Shown here in pieces: positions 6,048 through 12,445 of a DNA stretch of 12,510 bases (the stretch's first letter is position 1; every line of letters starts with the position of its first letter). The stretch spans positions 1 through 12,510 of the forward strand of contig NZ_CAUDZA010000038.1 of NCBI RefSeq assembly GCF_958453765.1, written 5' to 3'. The position numbers and the translations under genes were made by a program. Source of the DNA: Phascolarctobacterium_A succinatutens_B. Lineage in GTDB: Bacteria > Bacillota > Negativicutes > Acidaminococcales > Acidaminococcaceae. The notes under the pieces are model-generated. The model did not search any database. It worked only from the letters and a program-made list of their open reading frames with translations, and was not told the DNA's origin.

Positions 6048-6627
6048 TCAGCAGCCCCCAGTCGATATTGTGCCCTGCAAGATAATTATATGTAGCTCTT
6101 GCCCTGTTGGCATAGCCTTGTTTGTAGGCGTTACCGACGGCAGCTGCTACATAATACTCCTCCTCAAAAACAGCAGCCAGGGCAGACAGGTCATCAACGT
6201 CATAGCCCCGGTTTTTGCGGTTACGCACAAAAACGCGTACCACGTTTATGCTGGTCGGGCACCACATGCCGGCGTAAATTACGCATTTGCTGTTGCTGAT
6301 GTACGGCATCAGCGCGTCAACGTAGTCGAGGCAGTCGGCGGCCAATATCTCCAGCTGAGCAGCTCTGCCCTGCTCGCTGTCAAGGACCGCACGCAGCTCC
6401 GCCAACTCTTCGGAGTCGACAATGCCGGAGTAGGTACGGCCGATAAATTTACGGCCACCGTCAATCCAGCTCAGGAGGTTATCCCCGCGGCTTCCCTCCC
6501 ACTGGCTCACGCCCATGCTGGGGTAATTGCCGGCAGTGCTGCAGCTCACGCTGTCATATGCGCCCTCGATGCCGGTGGCGATGATGCCCGCAGCTACCTC
6601 ATGCGCTAAGAGATGTCTAAGATCCAT
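6040..6627 (-). CDS. Putative phage endolysin (lysozyme-like)
   Basis: A 195-aa protein counted from MDLRHLLAHE. This start has AAGGA about 9 nt upstream and falls 4 nt after the holin stop; an ATG at 6660 would overlap holin and lacks such a site. The pattern E21-G-x-Y-x-S-V, then S-x-G-x-x-Q-W (37-43) and a following R/L-rich helix resembles lysozyme-fold endolysins of Firmicute phages in which the first Glu is catalytic; the family name is not certain. There is no signal peptide, so it would need the holin to reach the wall, and no separate wall-binding domain, as is common in phages of hosts with an outer membrane. Its TGA overlaps the start of the spanin-like frames. Confidence 0.65.
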   Translation of the reverse strand: MDLRHLLAHEVAAGIIATGIEGAYDSVSCSTAGNYPSMGVSQWEGSRGDNLLSWIDGGRKFIGRTYSGIVDSEELAELRAVLDSEQGRAAQLEILAADCLDYVDALMPYISNSKCVIYAGMWCPTSINVVRVFVRNRKNRGYDVDDLSALAAVFEEEYYVAAAVGNAYKQGYANRARATYNYLAGHNIDWGLLNV

Positions 6628-6631
6628 GTTA

Positions 6632-7141
6632 TCACATCCTTTTTTTCTTAATTGTGTCAATGAGGCCTTGCACAGCCTCTACGCCAGCAGCGTTGAGGTT
6701 TTCTACTATACTCAATAATTCTGTTGCAGTTAAGTAGCCGATAATTGTACTCACTGCCCATGCTGGTTTACTAAGCTCCACCATAATAAGGTCTGCTGTG
6801 GCCGCTGCCATCACGCAGCATAAATAGACCGCAATTTTACCAAGGAATCTGTGTTTCATCACCTCAGAGGAAATCAGGCCTGCACTACGAGCCGCCTTAA
6901 TGCCAATAACAGACTGCAAAAATGTCGGCGTTTTGCCCTGCTTAACCAGATAATCATGCGCGATTGCAACCCATTTTGTCAGGCAGTCCAGCACAACCAA
7001 GGCAGAAAAAGCATAAAACAGGATTGCATGCTTGTGGAGCAGGATTACCATTATCGCAGCAGCTACAGCCTTATAATTCCAACCTGTATAAAGCGTTTTG
7101 CCTGCACCTACCACACTATCAAAAAAAAGTTTATAGTTCAT
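6632..7141 (-). CDS. Phage holin, toxin-secretion/lysis holin family
   Basis: A 169-aa membrane protein of the phage_holin_4 (TIGR01593-like) kind. Holins form membrane lesions that release endolysin at a set time. Hydrophobic segments lie at about 24-36, 39-61, 101-121 and 127-145. The family features LVVLDCLTKW (49-57 region) and the C-terminal E141-LLSIVENL are present. AGGAGG sits 7 nt before the ATG. It is the first gene of a holin-endolysin-spanin cassette and is separated from the tail-fibre genes by a terminator, so it may need its own promoter or read-through. Confidence 0.85.
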   Translation of the reverse strand: MNYKLFFDSVVGAGKTLYTGWNYKAVAAAIMVILLHKHAILFYAFSALVVLDCLTKWVAIAHDYLVKQGKTPTFLQSVIGIKAARSAGLISSEVMKHRFLGKIAVYLCCVMAAATADLIMVELSKPAWAVSTIIGYLTATELLSIVENLNAAGVEAVQGLIDTIKKKRM

Positions 7142-7163
7142 CTTTCAACCTCCTAAAAACTAC

Positions 7164-7194
7164 ATAATAAAAGCCGTCCTGTATAAGACGGCTT
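7164..7194 (-). terminator. Terminator after the tail-fibre genes
   Basis: An 8-bp perfect stem AAGCCGTC (7171-7178)/GACGGCTT (7187-7194) with an 8-nt loop is followed on the minus strand by TTATTATG. It lies directly after the 438-aa tail-fibre gene and just upstream of the holin Shine-Dalgarno, so it can attenuate lysis-gene expression relative to tail genes. Confidence 0.7.
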
Positions 7195-7201
7195 AAGAAC
7201 C

Positions 7202-8518
7202 TTAACTGTATGTTATCAGTTTAACGTTTCCGGCATCAGCGTCGACCTTGTCCAACTTTGCCTTGTCCGCAGCGCTCATAAAACCTGCACTCGATGTTGT
7301 TGCATTGCCCGGCTTATCGGTAAGGTCATTATAGTTGCCACTACGTGCAACGGCAGCCAATGCGCTGAGCTGGTTAAAAAACTTTTGCTCCAGTCCATAC
7401 ACAGCCTTATTTTGGATGGCGTTGGTGCTGTCAGCAGCCAACGTGTCATCCACGATGATAGCCGCTGGTATCGTGGGTCGGTCCGACAAATCGTTGTAGC
7501 TGCCTGTCTTGGCTACGTTAGCCAGCCCGGTAATCATGGCCGCAGGATGTGATGCAGGATGGACGTAGTTGTTAGCATAATTGGCGATACTATCCAATTT
7601 GCTCTTATCAGTGCTGCTCATAAGGCCTGCTGCCGATGATGTAGCATTGCCATAGGTTGTATCACTCATAGGCGGAGTATAGCCTAAAGCAGATGTGACG
7701 TTAGCCTTTGTAAGGCTAATCGTACCATAAGATACGCTGATGTTGCTGCCGATTTTTACGCCGCCCAGCACGTTGCCTGTTGCGTAAGGCAAGGTGTACG
7801 CCGCCGGAATTGTAGGTGTGTCAGTTAAATCGTTGTAACTGCCACTTGTCGCTACTGTTGCAAGCGCCGATGCGCTTACCTTGCTGCTTACAGCTGTCTG
7901 TACAAAAGCTGTTGTCGCTATCTGCGTAGTGTTCGTTCCAGCAGTCGCAGTAGGTGCGGTCGGTGTACCGCTCAGACGTGCCCCACCATTCCAACCGTTT
8001 TCGTTGATGTTGCCAACCAAGACGGCGCTTGACTTTTGGCCAGAGGTACATTTGTAAAAGTTCCAGTTCGGGGCATATTCATAGAAATCCACGCTGTCAT
8101 GCCCGGAATAGCCAAAATCTACAGCGTGATAATAGGTATTCGCGTCGCCTTCGCCCCTAAATTTGCGGCATTGGAAATAGTTGTTTGCGCCCGTTCCTGT
8201 TTGGAAATTTGGCGCACTCACACTGCCTGTACACGCCCCACCAGCCAACGGCAAGTAAGCACTCAATGCACTGCTATCAGCCTTGCTGTTAAGCGCAGCG
8301 TTTATAACCTTGTTTTGTACCGGGTTAACCGATGTAGATGACAGCTCGCTGTCCACCGTGGCTGATGCAGGTATGGTCGGTTTGTCCGTAAGGTCATTGT
8401 AACTACCCGACGTTGCCACCGTAGCAAGGTCACTAGCCTTAACGCATCCATTTGTAAGCGTCTTAACCTTGCTCCACACATGTACAAGGCCGTTAAGGTC
8501 AATCATGTTTTCCGCCAC
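7202..8518 (-). CDS. Modular phage tail-fibre protein with internal repeats
   Basis: A 438-aa fibre-like protein, the last gene of the tail-fibre series. Four copies of an A-x-V-A-x-S-G-x-Y-N-D-L-T-D-x-P unit occur at residues 31-50, 219-238, 332-351 and 387-403. Two copies of N-A-T-x-S-x-A-G-x-M-S-x-x-D-K-x-K-L-D lie at about 291-309 and 405-422. GTPTAPTA...TTQIATTAFV (184-206) and NYVHPASHPA (317-326) are recurrent tail-fibre motifs. The central part (about 105-180), rich in Tyr, Trp, Phe and Asn, is not repeated and is the best candidate for a receptor-contacting domain. The start is GTG, with AGGAGGTGAT ending 5 nt upstream. The protein should be extended and trimeric, as is usual for such fibres. 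Receptor is unknown. Confidence 0.8.
   Translation of the reverse strand: MAENMIDLNGLVHVWSKVKTLTNGCVKASDLATVATSGSYNDLTDKPTIPASATVDSELSSTSVNPVQNKVINAALNSKADSSALSAYLPLAGGACTGSVSAPNFQTGTGANNYFQCRKFRGEGDANTYYHAVDFGYSGHDSVDFYEYAPNWNFYKCTSGQKSSAVLVGNINENGWNGGARLSGTPTAPTATAGTNTTQIATTAFVQTAVSSKVSASALATVATSGSYNDLTDTPTIPAAYTLPYATGNVLGGVKIGSNISVSYGTISLTKANVTSALGYTPPMSDTTYGNATSSAAGLMSSTDKSKLDSIANYANNYVHPASHPAAMITGLANVAKTGSYNDLSDRPTIPAAIIVDDTLAADSTNAIQNKAVYGLEQKFFNQLSALAAVARSGNYNDLTDKPGNATTSSAGFMSAADKAKLDKVDADAGNVKLITYS
7310..8428 (-). repeat. Four degenerate repeats encoding SGSYNDLTDKPTIP-type units
   Basis: Copies lie at 8369-8428, 7805-7864, 7466-7525 and 7310-7360 inside the 438-aa tail-fibre gene. 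They are alike in protein (A-T-V-A-T-S-G-S-Y-N-D-L-T-D) and diverged in DNA, so they are old duplications or structurally constrained segments. A fifth relative (FSGAYDDLTGKPAIP) is in the 273-aa neighbour. They could support recombination between fibre genes. Confidence 0.75.
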
Positions 8519-8532
8519 TAAATATCACCTCC

Positions 8533-9156
8533 TTAGTTAAACACAATTTCTACTTTATATTTTTTCCCCACATTAGCAGCGGTAAACATGCTTGATATAT
8601 TTGACGGTACACGTTGCACAAAGGTATAAAATCCTACTAAACTACCTTGATATGACATTTTGCCTACTGTCAAATTAACAGTTACACCCGTTTCAAGCGG
8701 GGTGATGTTAAGGCTGATATTGCGATTACCGCTCGTAACACCATCCTCCTTAAATGCAACGTCAAGCCAACCGCCGTAATAAGACAATATTACCAAGGTT
8801 ACCGCTCTACCATCATGCGTAACATTACCTGTAACCTCGCCATAATTGCCATTGTTGCGACTATACCCATATTGACCGCTTTGCTGTCCCATGGTCATTA
8901 CAAAGGCATTCTCGGCTACATCACCCCCGCCGCTCTCATGTTTTGTTGCAACAGCGTATATAATGCCACCGATTTTAACACGCATGCCTGTAGCGTTGGC
9001 ATCGTCTGTCGCTTTAAGGGCTATATAGCCGTCGGTGTTATCGACTCTTACTCGCAGAGCTTTGTCCCCGGCTTCTGCTGAGGTTGAGTAGATGTTGCAG
9101 GCAACAGCCGTGCCGCCTGTTTTTTGTACATATAATTTTTTGCTTAATATGCTCAT
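8533..9156 (-). CDS. Putative phage tail-fibre/baseplate-associated protein
   Basis: A 207-aa protein. Its N-terminal 70 residues (LYVQKTGG, ACNIYSTSAEAG, DGYIALKAT, GIIYAVAT) look like a beta-rich domain common at the start of Firmicute phage tail proteins. A Gly/Asn-rich link (about 75-105, including GQQSGQYGYSRNNGNYGEV) leads to a second beta-rich part, with no catalytic motif visible. The ATG follows AGGTGG, which overlaps the stop of the gene upstream; only 8 nt separate the two, and 14 nt separate it from the next gene, so it is translated within the tail operon. Specific role unknown. It may be a short fibre or an adaptor. Confidence 0.6.
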   Translation of the reverse strand: MSILSKKLYVQKTGGTAVACNIYSTSAEAGDKALRVRVDNTDGYIALKATDDANATGMRVKIGGIIYAVATKHESGGGDVAENAFVMTMGQQSGQYGYSRNNGNYGEVTGNVTHDGRAVTLVILSYYGGWLDVAFKEDGVTSGNRNISLNITPLETGVTVNLTVGKMSYQGSLVGFYTFVQRVPSNISSMFTAANVGKKYKVEIVFN

Positions 9157-9164
9157 ATCTCCAC

Positions 9165-9986
9165 CTACTCAATCCAAATACTGCCACCGGGAATATTAAG
9201 CACGCTGCTGACGGTCAACGTCTGTACCATTGTTGTGCCTGTAAAAGACGCATTGTTGGTAGTAGCAGGAGTATACCCTAGAGCGCTTGTCACGTTGCTT
9301 TTGGTAACGCTGATAGTGCCGTTTGACACACTGATGTTACTGCCAACCTTTACGCCGCCAAGTGTGCTACCGCTTGCCGTAGGTAATGTATAGTTGCCAC
9401 CGCCACCGCTGCCGCCCCCACTAACGCTTATTGTAACATTACCGGAGCCGTCAGGGGTTACACCGTTGACCGACTTGACGTAACCGCTGAGCGCGCTGCT
9501 TGTGATATAGCCGCTGTTGTTGGCAAGGTCGCTTGTCCTGGATGGTATCGCCGGCTTGCCGGTCAAATCATCATACGCCCCGCTAAATGCTACGTTTGCA
9601 AAATCTGCGGTAGCACTTACGCCCAAATTGGTACGTGCCCCGGCCGTTGTTGTCGCTCCGGTGCCGCCCATCGCAATAGGGACGATACCGCCAGTTGTCG
9701 GCAGGTCCCCGCTGCCTGCAACGTTTAAGGCATTGTCAATTTCATCATTTGTTGCTATATCAATATCAAGATTAGATAAAGCCGCAGTAATTGTTTTGTT
9801 CTGGACCGGATTTGTGCTGGACTGGGACAGCTCCGAGTCAATAACTACCTTGGGCAGCAGCCCGATCACCGGTCTGCCGTCGGCTCCGGTAGCCTTTACC
9901 CCGGCAGCCAGGTCATCGGCGGTGACGGTATCATTGGTCAGGTCGACCAGAGTCTCCCCATTATAAATAATCTTGTTTACCGCCAT
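9165..9986 (-). CDS. Phage tail-fibre protein, modular
   Basis: A 273-aa fibre-like protein. Residues 1-45 (IIYNGETLVDLTNDTVTAD) match the N-terminus of the 196-aa neighbour and may be a shared virion-attachment domain. Next come SELSQSSTNPVQNKTITAAL (51-70, also in the 438-aa fibre), the classic fibre motif GGTGATTTAGARTNLGV (107-123), a YDDLTGKP unit, a Gly/Ser hinge (189-198) and a 41-residue segment (201-241, LGGVKVGSNISV...LGYTP) duplicated in the 438-aa fibre. The end is short and hydrophobic (NIPGGSIWIE), possibly an alternative tip. GGGGG lies 7 nt before the ATG. Gaps of 13 and 8 nt join it to its neighbours. Receptor unknown. Confidence 0.78.
   Translation of the reverse strand: MAVNKIIYNGETLVDLTNDTVTADDLAAGVKATGADGRPVIGLLPKVVIDSELSQSSTNPVQNKTITAALSNLDIDIATNDEIDNALNVAGSGDLPTTGGIVPIAMGGTGATTTAGARTNLGVSATADFANVAFSGAYDDLTGKPAIPSRTSDLANNSGYITSSALSGYVKSVNGVTPDGSGNVTISVSGGGSGGGGNYTLPTASGSTLGGVKVGSNISVSNGTISVTKSNVTSALGYTPATTNNASFTGTTMVQTLTVSSVLNIPGGSIWIE
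9264..9386 (-). repeat. Fibre segment duplicated at 7670-7792
   Basis: This 123-bp block encodes residues 201-241 of the 273-aa fibre, and 7670-7792 encodes residues 243-283 of the 438-aa fibre. The two share L-G-G-V-K-x-G-S-N-I-S-V-S-x-G-T-I-S and S-A-L-G-Y-T-P. DNA identity is clearly below protein similarity, so the exchange is not recent. Confidence 0.75.
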
Positions 9987-9999
9987 ATGCAGGCCCCCT

Positions 10000-10590
10000 T
10001 TAAGCGATTGTTACGGTTGTGCCGCCGGCAGCATTGTCGGACTCATTGTAAGGGATAGCCTCAATCGTTACCTGTGTAAGATAATTAAAACCCTGTACGC
10101 TGTCTGGCAGAATGGTCTGCTGTGTAGTGGACGGTGTAGCCGTCTTGGCCTGCGCTTTGGCACCTTCGGTGCCGCTCATGGTACCGGTAACGCCTAAAAT
10201 GCTGACGCCGGCACGGATGTTGGTGGCGATAATCTTAGCTTGCTCGGTAGAGCTGATGTCCACCTTGCCGGAACCGTCATGATAACCGATAGGGATGTTG
10301 TAGCTGTCGGTTTTTTTGGTAATGGTACCGGTAACGGCGCCGTTGTTTTTCATGGTGCCAATCAGCTTGTTGCCGTTGACGTATGCAGTCTTGCCGGCCA
10401 AAATCTCGGCTACGGCTGCGGTAGCATCGCTGGTGTCAGCGTCAAATGTACAGGTACCGGTGATGGGCGCGCCGGACTTGTCGTGCGCCGTGTACGTACT
10501 CAGCAGCTTGTCAGCAGTGACGGTATCAGCCGTCAAGTCAATCAATGTTTTGCCGCCATAAACGACCTTGGAAATATTTTTGTCTGCCAT
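10000..10590 (-). CDS. Putative phage tail protein sharing an N-terminal domain with the next fibre
   Basis: A 196-aa protein counted from MADKNISKVVYGG; this ATG has GAGAGGT 7 nt upstream, whereas an ATG seven codons earlier has no site and lacks homology to the neighbour. Residues 4-27 (ISKVVYGGKTLIDLTADTVTADKL) match the start of the 273-aa fibre. The rest (ITGTCTFDADTSDATA, AEILAGKTAYVNGNKLIGTM, YNIPIGYHDGSGKV, SILGVTGTMSG) is a beta-rich segment seen repeatedly in Firmicute phage tail proteins, as far as I recognise it. The last residues are TTVTIA. No enzyme motif. It is the first tail gene after the integrase, with which it shares a 51-bp divergent gap. Confidence 0.7.
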   Translation of the reverse strand: MADKNISKVVYGGKTLIDLTADTVTADKLLSTYTAHDKSGAPITGTCTFDADTSDATAAVAEILAGKTAYVNGNKLIGTMKNNGAVTGTITKKTDSYNIPIGYHDGSGKVDISSTEQAKIIATNIRAGVSILGVTGTMSGTEGAKAQAKTATPSTTQQTILPDSVQGFNYLTQVTIEAIPYNESDNAAGGTTVTIA

Positions 10591-10610
10591 GTAAATTACC
10601 TCTCTTTCCA

Positions 10611-10631
10611 TCCTATACTCTACGTATAGGA
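10611..10631. promoter_or_regulatory. Perfect 8-bp palindrome between tail gene and integrase
   Basis: TCCTATAC (10611-10618) and GTATAGGA (10624-10631) flank the 5-nt spacer TCTAC. The right arm contains the AGGAG ribosome site of the integrase and the left arm contains TATACT (10614-10619), a possible -10 box. It could be an operator that governs both divergent genes, an integrase mRNA hairpin that hides the ribosome site, or a recombinase core site. None of these is proven. Confidence 0.5.
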
Positions 10632-10641
10632 GCTGATAAAA

Positions 10642-11682
10642 ATGAAAAAATTAAAACTGCCAAACGGCTTCGGTTCAATCTCATATTATGGAGAGCATCG
10701 CCGTAGACCATACGTTGTCAAGAAATACATCGACGGAAAACAAAAACCTATTGGATACTATGCTACATACGAAGATGCTTTAGCATATCTAATCGCATAC
10801 AACAAGAATCCATCTTTGTTTAACCCGTCTGAAATAACATTCGGAGAAATTTTTAAGCTGTGGTCAGCAGAACACTACCCGAAGATAGCCAAAAACACCA
10901 CCGCTAACTACACTGCCGCCTACAAGCACTGCGAACCACTCTACGACAAGAAATTTATTGCGCTAAAAATAAGCGACCTGCAGGATGTTATCCGTGCTAT
11001 GAGCCGTGCTAAAATCGGCTACGCAAGCCAGAAGAAATGCCGCCAGCTATTACATAACCTATATACCTACGCAGTAAAGTATGAAATCATCTCAGCCAGC
11101 GCAGACATAAGCAAATACATCGACATAGACAAGAAAAAGATTGTCTATCCGAAATCGCCATTCAACACACGGCAGCTCAATAGGGTAAAACGCCTTGCTG
11201 AAAGCTCAGAACCACTATCACGCTGGGCAAAAGTTGTTGTAATGATGATATATAGCGGAGTGCGTCCATCCGAGATGCTGGCGGTAAAGAAGTGTGATGT
11301 TAAGTTAAAACAACGATACTTCATTGTCCGTGAATCTAAGACAGAAGCAGGCGAAAATCGTGCCGTACCAATCAGCCGTAAAGTTCTCCCCTACTTCCAG
11401 CAATGGATGCAGGATAATGGGAAAACTCTCATAACCGACGATGCAGGAGAACAGATTTCTTACCACCGATTCCGTACACGCTTTGACAATGTTATGACAG
11501 CTACGTCCTGCCACCATACGCCCCACGAATGCCGTCATACCTGCGCAACTTTGTTAGACAACGCAGGAGCTAATGACACAGCCGTCAAGCGTATCCTAGG
11601 CCATGCGCTGCAGGGAGTCACCAAGGGCGTGTACACACACAAATCACTGCACGAGCTTAAAAAGGCAATAGACTTGATATGA
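10642..11682 (+). CDS. int: Tyrosine-family integrase with arm-binding domain
   Basis: A 346-aa site-specific recombinase. Residues about 5-55 (GSISYYG..RRPYVVKKYIDGKQKPIGYYATYEDAL) look like the AP2-like arm-DNA-binding domain of Tn916/phage-type integrases. Residues 64-160 are the core-binding SAM-like domain. The catalytic domain has Arg208 (YSGVRPSE), Lys233 (ESKTEAG), His295 and Arg298 (HECRHT), His321 (LGHA) and nucleophile Tyr331 (GVYTHKS), so it appears active. AGGAG sits 9 nt before the ATG. It is the only plus-strand gene in the phage part: divergent from a tail gene, convergent with the DUF4376 gene, with no excisionase or repressor nearby. Attachment-type repeats follow its stop. 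The arm domain argues for element integration/excision rather than simple inversion. Confidence 0.92.
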   Translation: MKKLKLPNGFGSISYYGEHRRRPYVVKKYIDGKQKPIGYYATYEDALAYLIAYNKNPSLFNPSEITFGEIFKLWSAEHYPKIAKNTTANYTAAYKHCEPLYDKKFIALKISDLQDVIRAMSRAKIGYASQKKCRQLLHNLYTYAVKYEIISASADISKYIDIDKKKIVYPKSPFNTRQLNRVKRLAESSEPLSRWAKVVVMMIYSGVRPSEMLAVKKCDVKLKQRYFIVRESKTEAGENRAVPISRKVLPYFQQWMQDNGKTLITDDAGEQISYHRFRTRFDNVMTATSCHHTPHECRHTCATLLDNAGANDTAVKRILGHALQGVTKGVYTHKSLHELKKAIDLI

Positions 11683-11684
11683 TT

Positions 11685-11771
11685 TGTTGCTAACCTGTTG
11701 CTTGCTATTGCCTTGCCACACACATACATCACGCATTATAGCTACATCTGCGCTGTTGCTATCCTGTTACT
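11685..11771 (+). repeat. Paired heptamer repeats TGTTRCT, candidate integrase arm sites
   Basis: TGTTGCT occurs at 11685-11691, 11696-11702 and 11754-11760, and TGTTACT at 11765-11771. Within each pair the copies start 11 bp apart, about one helical turn. As longer units, 11685-11702 and 11754-11771 agree at 16 of 18 bases. The 51 bp between the pairs (11703-11753) could hold a core site. Paired short direct repeats flanking a core and placed just after int are what arm-type sites of attP look like. Function is inferred. Confidence 0.55.
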
Positions 11772-11772
11772 C

Positions 11773-11790
11773 CCCGACAATCATGTCGGG
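11773..11790. other. Hairpin between convergent int and DUF4376 genes
   Basis: CCCGACA (11773-11779) pairs perfectly with TGTCGGG (11784-11790) around ATCA. No U-tract follows on either strand, so it is not a typical intrinsic terminator. It abuts the next hairpin with no spacer. Confidence 0.55.
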
Positions 11791-11832
11791 AACATGCTTC
11801 AAAGCCGTATGGTTACAGGCTTTGTCCATGTT
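11791..11832 (-). other. Long interrupted hairpin at the 3' end of the DUF4376 gene
   Basis: AACATG (11791-11796) pairs with CATGTT (11827-11832), and CAAAGCC (11800-11806) with GGCTTTG (11818-11824), separated by a small internal loop. GTA/TAC can extend the inner stem. The last base of the outer stem lies in the DUF4376 stop codon. It may protect or end the minus-strand tail message; no strong U-tract is seen. Confidence 0.5.
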
Positions 11833-12413
11833 TAGACATCTAACTTAATGGCCTCGACCTCAGCAACATCACTCGCAGCCTCTACCTTTTCCTTAGCGGC
11901 TCTATACGCCACATGCAAGGCGTTTGAGCGATTTGCGACCATTGCGATTACCATACGCAAATCGTTGGCTGTTACCTTAACATCGGCGTTATCTGCCGTA
12001 GTCCAATCAATAGATGCATCAGCTCCCTGTACATCTAAGGCGATGATAGCAGCGTTGATACGCTCCCTTGCCTTGCCATCGTAGTCATAGCTGTTGCCGT
12101 TATATTCAATTGGCTCAACCTCTTTGCTGTCACGCTCAGCTTTAAGCTCTGCGATTTTGGCAGGCTTTGCAACAGCCAGCAGTTCTGCGTCCGTCGGTGC
12201 TGGCTTAGGATATACAACGCCGTCATCAGCGATAAGGTATTCGCCGTTACCGTTGCCAATGAGCTTGTTAAAATCATCGTGGTTAACAATGACATAGCCT
12301 TGTTTAAGGTAATCGGCGATTTGAGATTCATCGTATTCGACAGCTAATTTGGTGTCTTTTCTGTTGCCGTTTTCCGGCAGGATAAGGTATTGATTTACTC
12401 TTTTATCATTCAT
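11832..12413 (-). CDS. DUF4376-type phage tail protein
   Basis: A 193-aa protein counted from MNDKRVNQYL; this ATG has AAAGGA about 8 nt upstream, while an ATG 27 codons earlier translates an untypical leader containing the 12430-12445 hairpin. Residues about 84-187 resemble DUF4376, a domain of phage tail-fibre and tail-assembly proteins: AKIAELKAERD, then YDYDGKARERINAAI, and the signature W137-T-T-A-D-N142 with VTANDLRMVI. Residues 1-80 (DESQIADYLKQGYVIVNHDDF, DDGVVYPKP) are probably a separate N-terminal domain. Its direction and type fit the tail block to the left, but the integrase and repeats lie between. If the integrase marks an element boundary, this gene belongs to different DNA from the fibres. 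Function unknown. Confidence 0.7.
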   Translation of the reverse strand: MNDKRVNQYLILPENGNRKDTKLAVEYDESQIADYLKQGYVIVNHDDFNKLIGNGNGEYLIADDGVVYPKPAPTDAELLAVAKPAKIAELKAERDSKEVEPIEYNGNSYDYDGKARERINAAIIALDVQGADASIDWTTADNADVKVTANDLRMVIAMVANRSNALHVAYRAAKEKVEAASDVAEVEAIKLDV

Positions 12414-12429
12414 AGTTTTTTCCTTTCTA

Positions 12430-12445
12430 CGCCCTATGTTGGGCG
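12430..12445. other. Short hairpin upstream of the DUF4376 gene
   Basis: CGCCC (12430-12434) pairs with GGGCG (12441-12445) around TATGTT, about 17-32 nt upstream of the ATG at 12413. On the plus strand it is followed by GTTTT. It may be an intergenic hairpin after the next gene, whose end should lie near or beyond 12510. No other feature is recognised in 12446-12510. Confidence 0.35.

Noticed and set aside
5821..6609. Plus-strand open frame of 262 aa opposite the endolysin and spanin genes
   Set aside because: It crosses two unrelated genes on the other strand, has no ribosome site, and its Ala/Ser-rich composition is what antisense of a coiled-coil gene gives.
7202..10590. Diversity-generating retroelement acting on the fibre genes
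   Set aside because: No reverse transcriptase gene and no template/variable repeat pair with adenine-specific differences is present. The repeats are diverged protein modules.
5482..11831. attL/attR direct repeat bounding a 6.3-kb element
   Set aside because: By-eye comparison of 5482-5617 with 11683-11831 gives only loose T-rich and TGTTG similarity, with no shared core long enough to support the claim.
10612..11832. Invertible segment flanked by inverted repeats around int
   Set aside because: The palindrome at 10611-10631 has no copy at the other side of int, and the integrase has an arm-binding domain not typical of simple invertases.
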